The notes below the pieces were generated by a model. The model was not told the origin of the DNA, searched no databases, and worked only from the letters and a program-made list of their open reading frames with translations. From NCBI RefSeq assembly GCF_900103605.1, contig NZ_FNHY01000005.1:124001-188000 (forward strand): DNA of 64,000 nucleotides, given 5' to 3'. Every line of letters starts with the position of its first letter. Position 1 is the first letter of the stretch. Made by a program: the position numbers and the translations under genes. Shown here in pieces: positions 51,760 through 60,796 of this stretch. Origin of the DNA: Psychrobacillus sp. OK028. GTDB lineage: Bacteria; Bacillota; Bacilli; Bacillales_A; Planococcaceae.

Positions 51760-52419
51760 ATGGAAAAAAAAGAGATGAAAAGAAGAAGAATGTGGACTTA
51801 TTTTATTGATGCAACCGAGGAGTTAATAAAAGAAGAAGGTATACAGCAAGTAACAATACGAAGTGTTGCTGAAAAAGCTGGCTATAATAGCGCTACAATC
51901 TATAACTATTTTAGCGAGTTTTCTCATCTTCTTTTCTTTGCTTCCTTCAAATTTCTAAAACCATACTTAACGCATGTAACTAAAGAAATGAAAAAACAAG
52001 ACGATCCTATCCAAAAGTATCTTATTGCTTGGGAATGTTATAGTGAATACTCCTTTAAAAATCCGGACATTTTCAACGCTGTTTTTCTAATGGACTTGGG
52101 GGAACATGTAGGTAATTTACTAGAGCGTTACTATGAACTCTATCCTTCAGACTTATTAGAAATACCAGAAGAACTACACCCACTATTATTTGACCGTAAT
52201 ATTTCTTCTCGTGGACGTTTTGCTTTAAGCGGAATGGTCGAAGCTGGAATTTTAAACGAAGAAAGAGCGGAAGAATTAAATGAACTTACCAATTTAGTTT
52301 GGCAAGGAATGTTCTCAAATTTGTTAAATAATCGTGCTTATTACACTCCAAAAGAGGCTCATGAACGTACGATTAAATATGTAAAACAAATTATTGAAAT
52401 GATGGTTAATGACAAATAA
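51760..52419 (+). CDS. TetR-family regulator
   Basis: A 219-residue protein. The helix-turn-helix GIQQVTIRSVAEKAGYNSATIYNYFSEFSHLL is at residues 29-62, followed by an all-helical effector domain. It is divergent from the BCCT/hydrolase operon with a perfect 22-bp palindrome between, so it is likely its repressor. The ligand may be the transported compound or its product. An AGGTG ribosome site is present. Confidence 0.9.
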   Translation: MEKKEMKRRRMWTYFIDATEELIKEEGIQQVTIRSVAEKAGYNSATIYNYFSEFSHLLFFASFKFLKPYLTHVTKEMKKQDDPIQKYLIAWECYSEYSFKNPDIFNAVFLMDLGEHVGNLLERYYELYPSDLLEIPEELHPLLFDRNISSRGRFALSGMVEAGILNEERAEELNELTNLVWQGMFSNLLNNRAYYTPKEAHERTIKYVKQIIEMMVNDK

Positions 52420-52452
52420 GGAGCATCCCCATACTGTGGAACGCTCCTTTAT
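52418..52452 (+). terminator. tetR terminator
   Basis: AAGGAGC and GCTCCTT arms enclosing a CCCCATA/TGTGG part, then TTA. Confidence 0.7.
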
Positions 52453-52633
52453 CAATTTAATTTTTTCTGCTTTTATAGCAAGTAAGCTTTAGTTACGACA
52501 ATTCCTTATACTCTTTTTTTGTTTTATTAATAATGATAATCTTTAACTTTTCTTTCAACCTTATTTAAGCCTTCTAAGGGGGTTAAGTAACAGTGTCTCT
52601 GAGCGATTTTGTCCAGTTAATCTCCCTCGATAG

Positions 52634-54220
52634 CTACTTTTTATAATAAGCCCTTGAAACGAGTAGACCAACCACTCCTAGAACTATAAATAATGAGGCC
52701 TTAACAGCTACAGATACAAATGAAATATCGAACAATATGATTTTTGCTAATGTCACAAACAAAATACTGACACCGACGTACTTGCCTTGTGAAAATGAAA
52801 AACGACTTAATATCATAAATAGTATAGCCACGAAAATCCATAATGAACTAGTAATGACCCGCTCCATATTACTTCCTGTTTCCCCTGAAAATAAGACAGC
52901 AATCATATGCAAAAAGTATAATATCAAAACTGCGATAAATGATACTCCGATAGTTAAAACAGTTCTTTCTATAAAAATACTAGCTAGCAAATAAACTCCA
53001 TAAACTGTACCTACTATAAACACTACCCAGTGTAGCATTTCCCATGATACCCAACTCGTAATTGCAATAGATAGCACATAGTAGACAGCTATGAAATAAC
53101 TAATACTCAATAGAATTAAGTGTAAAGAATGTTTGAACTTTTTATATACGAAGAAGTATATAAAGCTCAATCCTATTATTCCTTCAAATAGTAGATTCTC
53201 TATTTGGAGCTGCATTATATTTAGCAAAGAAACGGACCCACTCGCGATAAATATTGGTGCACGAATGGAATCTTTTTGATATACATAATAACAAATCCCA
53301 TAGATGAGCGTAGCAATTGTCATTAATACTGTTGCTTCGTTGTCCGTGAATATTACACGAATCCATAAAGCAGTTAATAGCATAATAGAAAATAACGTAT
53401 ATGCTTGTTCCTTTAACAACTGCTTCGTCTTCAATAGACTAACCAATAAGGCACAATGTTGTACGAATATAGGAAGCATTGCAATCCATTTATATTCGTC
53501 AGGTACATTTGCAAAAATAAAGAATACTAAAATTGCTACCTGTAAGAAAACAACCGATATATAATATAATGCCTTGTAGGAATATTTTAGGGCTATCCAT
53601 AGAAATACTGTAAAAAGTACAGTCTCGTAAAAAGAAAACAACGGAATATTTGGTGATGTACTTTTAATAAGAAAAGGAACAAATACCCCTCCAACTACAG
53701 CAACAATTCCAATTCCTTGTGAGTGGTACTTATACGTCAAGAATACTCCTAACGTGATCCAAATAAGATTTAAAACAAAAGCTACCGTTGGTCCAGATAA
53801 ATTATAGAGCTGATGCATGGCAAAAGTGGTCAACATTAAAATAGGAATAGACCCACCAAGGAGCATATGCCCTAAATTCTTTCGACTTTTTTTAATTTGC
53901 CATATACCTAATGCAATTAATACAAAACCAACGACATAACCAATTATTACTTTTACGGTTGGTTGTAAAAAACCGTAATCCGACACCGCTTTGAATCCCC
54001 AAATTATTCCCATTATAAATACGATAATAAATAGAGGAGGCAGTATTTTCTGGAAGATTAGCACATCCCATTCAACAGGTTGTTTTACTTCTTCTTGCTG
54101 CTGTATGATAGGTCTCACTGGCTGAGAGATATTCGGTTTCGTATGTATTTGCTGTTCTAAAAATCGAACCCTTTCTTCTAATTGCTCTATACGCTTTTCA
54201 AGAAGTTCACCTTTCTCCAT
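52634..54220 (-). CDS. DUF2339 polytopic membrane protein
   Basis: A 528-residue protein. An N-terminal coiled coil (ELLEKRIEQLEERVRFLEQQI, residues 4-26) and a linker are followed by about 14 hydrophobic helices, including VSDYGFLQPTVKVIIGYVVGFVLIALG, which matches the DUF2339 family. Its function is unknown. TAAGGAGGGG precedes the start. It is a single gene. The 180-base gap after it towards tetR holds nothing notable. Confidence 0.8.
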   Translation of the reverse strand: MEKGELLEKRIEQLEERVRFLEQQIHTKPNISQPVRPIIQQQEEVKQPVEWDVLIFQKILPPLFIIVFIMGIIWGFKAVSDYGFLQPTVKVIIGYVVGFVLIALGIWQIKKSRKNLGHMLLGGSIPILMLTTFAMHQLYNLSGPTVAFVLNLIWITLGVFLTYKYHSQGIGIVAVVGGVFVPFLIKSTSPNIPLFSFYETVLFTVFLWIALKYSYKALYYISVVFLQVAILVFFIFANVPDEYKWIAMLPIFVQHCALLVSLLKTKQLLKEQAYTLFSIMLLTALWIRVIFTDNEATVLMTIATLIYGICYYVYQKDSIRAPIFIASGSVSLLNIMQLQIENLLFEGIIGLSFIYFFVYKKFKHSLHLILLSISYFIAVYYVLSIAITSWVSWEMLHWVVFIVGTVYGVYLLASIFIERTVLTIGVSFIAVLILYFLHMIAVLFSGETGSNMERVITSSLWIFVAILFMILSRFSFSQGKYVGVSILFVTLAKIILFDISFVSVAVKASLFIVLGVVGLLVSRAYYKK

Positions 54221-54311
54221 TCAACCCCTCCTTAATATGTTCTACTCATAATATTAGACAAATTTTAAAAATATCCTTTAAACCACATTGATAATTGATC
54301 ATAAACAACAT

Positions 54312-54338
54312 GAGGAGCTATCATTTAGATAGCTCCTC
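54312..54338. terminator. Hairpin after the GNAT gene
   Basis: GAGGAGCTATC (54312-54322) pairs with GATAGCTCCTC (54328-54338) around ATTTA. The T-tail is poor on the minus strand, better on the plus. Confidence 0.5.
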
Positions 54339-54350
54339 CTCTTTAAATCT

Positions 54351-54803
54351 TTATGTCATTTTTTCATAAACCTTAATTGAGCCTCCAAAGGGACCGTAAG
54401 TAACAGCTGAATTCACCCAACCATAGCTTTCATAGTACCCTTCTAAATCACTAGCTAAATATAGTTTTTCATATCCTAGTTTTGCAGTCACATTTAGCCC
54501 GTGTTCTAATAGAATTTTACCAATAGACCTCCCCCTATATGTCGGTTTCACATATAAGCAGGCTAACCATGGAAATAAATCTTGTCTACTATTAATGTCA
54601 TTCCGAAGTAATGCATATGTACCAATAATTTCATTGTCCTCTACAGCAACATAAAATCTTGGTAAAGCATCCTTTTCCATACTTGAATGTATCATACAGT
54701 CTTTGTAAAAATCATAGTTCGTTTCATTTCCCCACTGCCCCCAAAACATTTCTACTGACTCCTCAAACAAATCAGATCGCTTTTGGATATTCAAAATTTC
54801 CAT
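54351..54803 (-). CDS. GNAT-family acetyltransferase
   Basis: A 150-residue single-domain acetyltransferase. The acetyl-CoA pocket CLYVKPTYRGRSIGKILLEHGLN and the ending LYLASDLEGYYESYGW are visible. The substrate is unknown. I chose the ATG at 54803: AAAGGAG lies eight bases upstream, and a longer reading to 54905 has no ribosome site and would overlap the divergent Nudix start. Confidence 0.87.
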   Translation of the reverse strand: MEILNIQKRSDLFEESVEMFWGQWGNETNYDFYKDCMIHSSMEKDALPRFYVAVEDNEIIGTYALLRNDINSRQDLFPWLACLYVKPTYRGRSIGKILLEHGLNVTAKLGYEKLYLASDLEGYYESYGWVNSAVTYGPFGGSIKVYEKMT

Positions 54804-54886
54804 TTTAGTGCTCCTTTTCATATCATCTTCATCTTCTTTCAATATATAATATAAGATACTTAGTTTCCATAGGATGGTGAAAAAAA

Positions 54887-55276
54887 ATGAGAGATCGTGG
54901 AGCAACTATCATTATTGAAAATGGCCAAGTAGCACTCATAAAACGAACGAAACCTCATATGACGTACTATGTATATCCTGGCGGAGGATTAGAAAAAGGT
55001 GAGACTCCGGAGCAAGCAGCTATTCGAGAAACGTTTGAAGAAATAGGTGTTCATGTTAGAATACAGCGTCCTTTTAAAATACTCGAACAGAGTGGCACGC
55101 AACACTTTTTCCTAGCAGATATAATAGGAGGAAAATTTGGACCAGGAATTGGCGAAGAATATACGGATCCATCTCCTCACAGAGGTGGCTACGAGCCTAT
55201 ATGGTTAGACATTAAAGACCTATCCTCACTGGATGTACGTCCTAAAGAAATTACCCAACTAATTACAGAGAACTAA
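54887..55276 (+). CDS. Nudix hydrolase
   Basis: A 129-residue protein. The Nudix box GGGLEKGETPEQAAIRETFEEIG is complete. The short fold resembles MutT-like or ADP-ribose-type enzymes; the substrate is not known. An AGGATGG site is in front of the start. It is divergent from the GNAT gene. Confidence 0.9.
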   Translation: MRDRGATIIIENGQVALIKRTKPHMTYYVYPGGGLEKGETPEQAAIRETFEEIGVHVRIQRPFKILEQSGTQHFFLADIIGGKFGPGIGEEYTDPSPHRGGYEPIWLDIKDLSSLDVRPKEITQLITEN

Positions 55277-55351
55277 ACCGTCCAAGGTCCGCACAAAATG
55301 ACAGGATAACTTTCAGACCTTCTATTAAGATGCATATAAGGAGTGAAGCCA

Positions 55352-56215
55352 ATGGGATGGGTAGAGTCGATTCAACAAGCAATAAACTATATGGAGAATC
55401 ATTTACTAGAGGATTTATCAATGGAACAAATTGCAAAGGAGGCTAATTCTTCTGTTTTTCATTTTCAACGTACTTTTTCTATCTTAACGGATATGTCCCT
55501 CGGAGACTATATCCGAAGAAGACGACTGACTTTAGCAGCGCAAGAATTGCTGAATACGGACAATAAAATAATCGATGTCTCCTTCAAATACGGCTACGAC
55601 ACTCCTGAATCCTTCACAAAAGCATTCCGTAAACAACACGGGATAACGCCTAGTGAAGCAAGAAAAAAGATAGGGAAAATAAATTCCTATAATCGCCTGA
55701 TCATTCAAGTCAATTTAAAGGGGGCAGAACCGATGAAGTATAAGATTATCGAAAAAGAAAGCTTTCAAGCTGTCGGAGTGAAAAGAACGTATAACTGCAA
55801 GAATGGAGAAAACACACGAGGTATTCCTTTGTTTTGGGATGATGTAAATGCAGATGGTACAGATGATTTGTTGTTCCAACTAAACAATGGAGAAATCGAA
55901 GGTGTACTCGGGGTTTGTGTTGCAGACGAAGCATACCAAGAGAATAGCTTAATTGATTATTGGATTGCAACTGATCATGTAGGCGAAGTACCAGAAAACT
56001 TATCAGCTATTACAATTCCAGCTTCTAAGTGGGTTATGTTCGAGGTACACGGTCCTATGCCAGATGCTATGCAGGATACATGGAAACAAATATATTCGGA
56101 GTGGTTTCCTTCCAATCCGTATGAGCCAGCAGGAACACCAGAGCTAGAAGTGTATTCCGATGACGATCCTTCTAGCGCAAATTGTTATTCAGAAATTTGG
56201 ATACCGATTAAATAA
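55352..56215 (+). CDS. AraC-family regulator with GyrI-like binding domain
   Basis: A 287-residue protein. The N-terminal AraC domain has two helix-turn-helix motifs: LSMEQIAKEANSSVFHFQRTFS, then IIDVSFKYGYDTPESFTKAFRKQHGITPSEAR. From about residue 130, YKIIEKESFQAVGVKRTY begins a GyrI/Bac-transcription effector domain that binds drugs or lipophilic cations. Start ATG at 55352 follows AAGGAG by eight bases. Targets are unknown; Rob- and SoxS-type regulators control stress genes. Confidence 0.9.
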   Translation: MGWVESIQQAINYMENHLLEDLSMEQIAKEANSSVFHFQRTFSILTDMSLGDYIRRRRLTLAAQELLNTDNKIIDVSFKYGYDTPESFTKAFRKQHGITPSEARKKIGKINSYNRLIIQVNLKGAEPMKYKIIEKESFQAVGVKRTYNCKNGENTRGIPLFWDDVNADGTDDLLFQLNNGEIEGVLGVCVADEAYQENSLIDYWIATDHVGEVPENLSAITIPASKWVMFEVHGPMPDAMQDTWKQIYSEWFPSNPYEPAGTPELEVYSDDDPSSANCYSEIWIPIK

Positions 56216-56280
56216 TAGATAACAACAGGACAATTTTTATTATTCGTGAAAATTAGCACCTTTTATGCTAATGTCAGTAT

Positions 56281-56754
56281 ATGAAAAAACTTATCCCTCT
56301 TTTACTATTACTGGTTGTTGTATTTTTGGCATCAGGACAAACAGCTGAACAGCAATCGCTGCAGGAGATCTTAAAGGCATGGCTTCCTAACAAACCATTA
56401 GAGTCTTTTCTCAGTCTTATTCAGATTCCATATTGGGGTATTGCCGTTTCGGTGGAGGAACGTGGGTACTACGCTTTTGTAGAGTTTTTAATAAGAAAAG
56501 GTACACATTTCATTTATTTTGGAATAATTGCATTAGCCATCTATATTGCGTTGCCTAGATTTAAGTATCGTAAGGTTACAGTAGTTGTGATTATTATGTT
56601 ACTTGCCGGTGCAGATGAATATCATCAATCTTTTACAAGCGGTCGGACTGCTTCTTTCCAAGATGTTATGTTAGATACATCCGGGGCAATTGCTGCGCTA
56701 TTATTGGTTACATTAGCTCAGTGGTTAAAGCATAGAAAAAACGTTAACCAATGA
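56281..56754 (+). CDS. VanZ-family membrane protein
   Basis: A 157-residue protein with an N-terminal helix and three more helices. The family pattern DEYHQSFTSGRTASFQDVMLDTSGAI is clear. VanZ itself gives low-level teicoplanin resistance; the exact activity of the family is unclear. No strong ribosome site is seen before the ATG, but no other start is better. It ends in a terminator. Confidence 0.85.
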   Translation: MKKLIPLLLLLVVVFLASGQTAEQQSLQEILKAWLPNKPLESFLSLIQIPYWGIAVSVEERGYYAFVEFLIRKGTHFIYFGIIALAIYIALPRFKYRKVTVVVIIMLLAGADEYHQSFTSGRTASFQDVMLDTSGAIAALLLVTLAQWLKHRKNVNQ

Positions 56755-56771
56755 CAAGGTTAACGTTTTTC
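56736..56771. terminator. Bidirectional terminator
   Basis: AAAACGTTAACC and GGTTAACGTTTT are perfect arms; the left arm includes the vanZ stop. T-runs on both sides serve vanZ and the convergent MazG-like gene. Confidence 0.88.
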
Positions 56772-56794
56772 TTTAAGCATCCTGCTATTAAAAA

Positions 56795-57091
56795 TTATGT
56801 ATGTATAGGATATTTCAAAGCATTTTTCTCCATTTTTTGCTGTGCAGCTTCTATTAAGTCAATTCCAAGAACGTCAGCAAATTGTAAAAGATAAATGAAT
56901 ACATCAGCTGCTTCATCAGCAATTGCCTGTTTGTCTTTTTTGATCGCATCCTCTGCATTAACCCATTGGAAATGCTCTAATAGTTCACTTGCTTCTAATG
57001 AGACCGAAATAGCTAGGCTGCGTGCATCAGGATTTTCTCCCCAACCTCGTTCGTCTCGGAATTTCTTTATCTCTTTAGTTAGTTCTTTCAT
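56795..57091 (-). CDS. MazG-like nucleotide pyrophosphohydrolase
   Basis: A 98-residue protein. The all-alpha MazG metal motif is present: SLEASELLEHFQW with two glutamates, then DEAADVFIYLLQFAD. These proteins hydrolyse nucleoside triphosphates to monophosphates, clearing abnormal nucleotides. AAGGGG lies before the start. It is 19 bases downstream of a GNAT gene in the same direction, so it is probably the last gene of that operon. Confidence 0.9.
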   Translation of the reverse strand: MKELTKEIKKFRDERGWGENPDARSLAISVSLEASELLEHFQWVNAEDAIKKDKQAIADEAADVFIYLLQFADVLGIDLIEAAQQKMEKNALKYPIHT

Positions 57092-57110
57092 ATCTTTTGC
57101 CCCTTTACGT

Positions 57111-57617
57111 TTATTTCAAGATTAACTCCATATGCAGTTCTTCATAATAAATTTCTCCTACCTTTAATGCCATCTCTTCTTTCCCAAATACGTTAAAACC
57201 TAATTGAAGATACAGATTCTTTGCTGCTTCATTACTTGATACGACAGATAGGTTTATCTTTTCAATCTCTTTACTTTCTTTTGCTTGTATGATTGCCAAT
57301 TCCATTAAAGCTTTGCCTATACCTTTTCCTCTGCCAGTTGGACTTACATACATTGCGAAAATATTAGCACGATGCTTCATCTTCAAGCTACTTTCCTGTA
57401 CAAGCGTGACCATTCCGATTAATTTGTCTTGATCGAATGCCCCAAATGTATAATTCCCTTTTATCTTAAAATTGTTCTTCACTCGTTCAATTGGATTGTC
57501 CCGTTGAATCGCTTCTTCATAGCTAGTACCAAATGCTTCTGGACTGTTTTGCAGTGCCTCTAATCTTAACTCCCAATATGCACTTGCATCTTCCGCTATT
57601 AGTTGCCTATATTCCAT
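57111..57617 (-). CDS. GNAT-family acetyltransferase
   Basis: A 168-residue acetyltransferase. It opens YRQLIAEDASAYWELRLEALQNSPEAFG, with acetyl-CoA motif MYVSPTGRGKGIGKALMELAI and the end segment SSNEAAKNLYLQLGF. The substrate is unknown. GGAGGG, located in the end of the upstream nucleotidyltransferase gene, precedes the start two bases after that stop. It forms one operon with the neighbours. Confidence 0.88.
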   Translation of the reverse strand: MEYRQLIAEDASAYWELRLEALQNSPEAFGTSYEEAIQRDNPIERVKNNFKIKGNYTFGAFDQDKLIGMVTLVQESSLKMKHRANIFAMYVSPTGRGKGIGKALMELAIIQAKESKEIEKINLSVVSSNEAAKNLYLQLGFNVFGKEEMALKVGEIYYEELHMELILK

Positions 57618-57619
57618 CC

Positions 57620-58417
57620 TTATCCCTCCAAAAAATAACTTTCCTCACAAAATTTATGTGCATATAAAACAAAGTCTCGACAAGCTTCTGCACGAAGAAT
57701 TTCTGTTTCAAACAGTGATTGTGGATGCCCAGACATACGTATTCTCCATCCTTCTTTCAATAAAAGATGCCAACGGTCAGGCAAGGTCTTTAAGCCTGTT
57801 TCCAATGCTCTTTTCTTGGAAATAATTTCTCTATTTTCTAAAGAGTAAAGAATCCTACATATAGTTGTGGTGATGGATTCCACCATTTCATCCGAAACTG
57901 AAATTCTCACTTCTTTCACTTTGCTGTACCAATATTCATTCATATTATATTTTAAGGTATTGACGACGTCTTCCCATATAGTTGCAATATTTAGCTCTTT
58001 AATTGGTGTTCCTTGTAGTACAATTCCATACTCCTTTAGTACCCACCAGGTTACATGATTAATATCCCAACGACCAATCTCTAGACACCCATCTGAGCAG
58101 TAAGGATAAGGAGCTAGTGTATCATTAGTTTTTCCTAAATCGTCTTTTAATATATACATTCCATCTAACCTTGCTCCGCGGTTTTCATTAGTTAATTGAA
58201 TATGAATATCCTTTAGAATTTCTATTTCTTGTTTGTTTGCTGTTCGCTTCAATAATACAATAAAATCAATATCGCTTTTTTCCTGTTCAAAAGCCCCTAA
58301 TGCAGTAGATCCATAAATATAGACCCCTTCTATTAAATCCTTTGAGAAATATGTATTCAATAAATGCAAAAAAGCTTGCATCAATTGATATACCTCCTGT
58401 GGTAATGATTGCTTCAT
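57620..58417 (-). CDS. Aminoglycoside nucleotidyltransferase-like protein (AadA/ANT type)
   Basis: A 265-residue protein. The nucleotidyltransferase motif GSTALGAFEQEKSDIDFIVL has the two metal aspartates; the C-terminal helical domain (CRILYSLENREIISKKRALETGLKTLPDRWHLL) resembles the ANT(9)/ANT(3'') DUF4111 domain. Enzymes of this type adenylylate streptomycin or spectinomycin; a chromosomal homologue like this may have another substrate. It starts behind GAGGGGAG and forms an operon with the GNAT gene. Confidence 0.85.
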   Translation of the reverse strand: MKQSLPQEVYQLMQAFLHLLNTYFSKDLIEGVYIYGSTALGAFEQEKSDIDFIVLLKRTANKQEIEILKDIHIQLTNENRGARLDGMYILKDDLGKTNDTLAPYPYCSDGCLEIGRWDINHVTWWVLKEYGIVLQGTPIKELNIATIWEDVVNTLKYNMNEYWYSKVKEVRISVSDEMVESITTTICRILYSLENREIISKKRALETGLKTLPDRWHLLLKEGWRIRMSGHPQSLFETEILRAEACRDFVLYAHKFCEESYFLEG

Positions 58418-58457
58418 GACTCACTCCCCTCTCTATGTTCAAAATGTATCTTATGAA

Positions 58458-58494
58458 ATAAAAGAGCTTGCACTACTGTACAAACTCTTCTTTT
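58458..58494 (-). terminator. Terminator-like hairpin overlapping a stop codon
   Basis: AAGAG and CTCTT arms with an inner TTGTAC/GTGCAA pairing; TTTTATTTC follows on the minus strand. It overlaps the last codons of the membrane-anchored GNAT. Confidence 0.55.
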
Positions 58495-59222
58495 AATAAG
58501 GAGCAAATTGCAGCATCACAAAAATGTCCTTTTTCAAATGCTGACTTTCGTAATATCCCCTCATAAACAAAGCCTGCATTGGCCAATGTATTTTGGGATG
58601 CGACATTTTCTGGATCATAGAGTGCTTCTATTCGATTCAGCTCCATTGTATCGAAACCGTAACGCAAAATTGGTTGTAAAACCTCTGTCATAACACCTTG
58701 TCGCCAAAACTCTGGAGTCACTTCAAAACCAACCTCTGCTTTAAAATGTTCCTTCTCCCAATTGTGATAACCACAGCTACCAATAATCTTATTATCTTGC
58801 TTTAAAGCAATTCCCCACCGAAATCCCTCTTTCTTGTGATAGCGCCTTTGCCAATTTTTTATTAATACTTTTGCTTCCTTAATGTCCTTAAACGTATTCA
58901 AATCATAATACTTTGTGACCTCGTCTTTTGAAAAATAGCGAAATACTTCTTTTGCATCACTAGCTTCAATCTGTCGCAAAAAAAATCGTTCTGTTTCTAA
59001 TTTTGGAAACCTCTTTTTATGACTATCATAAAGAAGTAAAACTACAAATTGAGCAATAGCTATTAAACCCGCTAAAAAGCCAAAAAAAATACTGACCCAA
59101 ATATAGTTCGCAATTTCTCCATTTCCAATTGGCCCTACCCTCGGTTGATACATAGTGTAGATTCCCCAGGCATTACCGGCTAGAATAGCGAGACCTCCCA
59201 ATAATAATATCCACTTTCCCAT
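58473..59222 (-). CDS. GNAT acetyltransferase with N-terminal membrane hairpin
   Basis: A 249-residue protein. Two membrane helices (about 3-24 and 40-66) precede a RimJ-type acetyltransferase: LETERFFLRQIEASDAKEVFRYFS, then AEVGFEVTPEFWRQGVMTEVLQPILRYGFDTMELNRIEAL. The GGAGGTC site sits exactly before the first ATG, which supports the membrane part as real. Normal members of this group are soluble. It lies 75 bases after the ThrRS gene, with no clear terminator between, so they may be cotranscribed. Confidence 0.8.
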   Translation of the reverse strand: MGKWILLLGGLAILAGNAWGIYTMYQPRVGPIGNGEIANYIWVSIFFGFLAGLIAIAQFVVLLLYDSHKKRFPKLETERFFLRQIEASDAKEVFRYFSKDEVTKYYDLNTFKDIKEAKVLIKNWQRRYHKKEGFRWGIALKQDNKIIGSCGYHNWEKEHFKAEVGFEVTPEFWRQGVMTEVLQPILRYGFDTMELNRIEALYDPENVASQNTLANAGFVYEGILRKSAFEKGHFCDAAICSLLKEEFVQ

Positions 59223-59296
59223 TCACCGACCTCCGTAATAGATTCATTCGTTATATACTGCCGAAAATCCTTGTTGAAATGAGATGTATTTTGTAT

Positions 59297-60496
59297 TCAT
59301 ATTTTCTTCTCCTGATTTATTTCTTCTATAAATGCTGAAATACTCATTTCTCCCAAAACACCTACTTTATGTTTTCGAACAGAAACTGCATTATTTTCTT
59401 TTTCCTGATCTCCTATAATGAGCATATAAGGATGCTTTTGCATAGCTGCTTCACGAATTTTTAATCCAATTTTCTCTATTCGACTGTCTATCTCCACTCG
59501 ATATCCCTTCTGCTCAAGTTGTTGTTTTACTTCCTCTGCATACTCACTATGTGCATCGGAAATCGGTAGTACTTTAACTTGAACCGGGGCCAACCACAGT
59601 GGAAAACTCCCCTGAAAGTGCTCCAATAAAATCGCTATGAATCGTTCAATGGATCCGTAAATCGCACGGTGAATAATAATGGGTTGTCGTAATTGATTGT
59701 CCTCGTCGATATAATTACAACCAAACTTCTCAGGCATTTGAAAGTCGAGCTGAACAGTGCCACATTGCCAGCTACGTCCTAGTGCATCTAATATATGAAA
59801 ATCAATTTTCGGACCATAAAATGCTCCATCGCCCTCATTTACTTGGTATTCTACCTCCTTTTGCTGAAGAACTTTTTCAAGGGCTTTCTCTGCTTGATCC
59901 CAAACTTCTACTGATCCCATATAATTCTCTGGTCGAGTTGATAGCTCAACTTTATAGCTAAATCCAAATTCTGAATAAAATTCATCTACAAGGTCAAGTA
60001 CCTTCGCTATTTCACTTTCAATCTGCTCCTCCAAAACAAATAGGTGGGCATCATCCTGAGTGAATGCTCGAACACGTAATAATCCATTCAATGAACCTGA
60101 TAGTTCATGACGGTGGACTAAACCAAGTTCCGCATATCGAACAGGGAGCTCCCTGTAGCTTCTACGCTTACTATTAAAGATTAATACCGCGCCTGGACAA
60201 TTCATTGGTTTAATCGCATATTTTTGATTATCTACATCTGCAAAATACATATTTTCATGGTAGTGATCCCAATGCCCTGATTTTTCCCAAAGCTCTTGCT
60301 TCATCATAATGGGAGTTTTAATTTCTTGATATCCTCCCCGTTGGTGCTTTTCCCTCCATAAATTTTCAAGTTCATTGCGTAATACCATACCTTTAGGTAA
60401 ATAAAACGGCATTCCTGGTGCTTCCTCCATCGACATAAATAATTCTAGTCGTTGACCTAAATTTTGATGACTAACTCTTTCTTCTTTAACTGACAT
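59297..60496 (-). CDS. Threonyl-tRNA synthetase without N-terminal editing domains
   Basis: A 399-residue class II synthetase. The aminoacylation core is complete: zinc ligands Cys100, His151 and His276; motif 2 HRHELSGSLNGLLRVRAFTQDDAH; motif 3 IHRAIYGSIERFIAILLEHF. The anticodon-binding domain occupies about residues 295-399. Usual bacterial ThrRS has about 640 residues with TGS and editing domains at the N-terminus; both are absent. The conserved His after MNCPG is Ala. GGAGGA precedes the ATG. Two tandem T-boxes control it. A full-length ThrRS presumably exists elsewhere. Confidence 0.93.
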   Translation of the reverse strand: MSVKEERVSHQNLGQRLELFMSMEEAPGMPFYLPKGMVLRNELENLWREKHQRGGYQEIKTPIMMKQELWEKSGHWDHYHENMYFADVDNQKYAIKPMNCPGAVLIFNSKRRSYRELPVRYAELGLVHRHELSGSLNGLLRVRAFTQDDAHLFVLEEQIESEIAKVLDLVDEFYSEFGFSYKVELSTRPENYMGSVEVWDQAEKALEKVLQQKEVEYQVNEGDGAFYGPKIDFHILDALGRSWQCGTVQLDFQMPEKFGCNYIDEDNQLRQPIIIHRAIYGSIERFIAILLEHFQGSFPLWLAPVQVKVLPISDAHSEYAEEVKQQLEQKGYRVEIDSRIEKIGLKIREAAMQKHPYMLIIGDQEKENNAVSVRKHKVGVLGEMSISAFIEEINQEKKI

Positions 60497-60533
60497 GTTA
60501 ATTCCTCCATTTTAACCATAAATTTTTCCTAAC

Positions 60534-60781
60534 AAAAAAAGACCACACCCATCCCGGTAAAGGGACGTGTGTGGTCGTGGTTCCACCCTAATTTGCAACA
60601 CAAAAAAACGGTTGCGCTCAAATAAGATAACGGTTTCCCGATTATGGATAATTACATAAATGTGTTCCCCATAATTGCTCCAAGGTGGTAAATCCTTCTT
60701 TTTTCTTTAGGGGCTTTCAGTCGGTGACCCCATTCTCTGATAAGAAAATAATAAAGGATTCATGTCCTCTTCTTCGCTTGA
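60534..60781 (-). promoter_or_regulatory. T-box riboswitch B (proximal), threonine
   Basis: Read on the minus strand: stem I with ATTTACCACCTTGG (specifier ACC, Thr), the T-box consensus AGGGTGGAACCACG (60589-60576), and a terminator with arms at 60541-60576 followed by seven Ts. Uncharged tRNA-Thr would favour the antiterminator. Confidence 0.95.
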
Positions 60782-60796
60782 ATATTAAAATACAAA

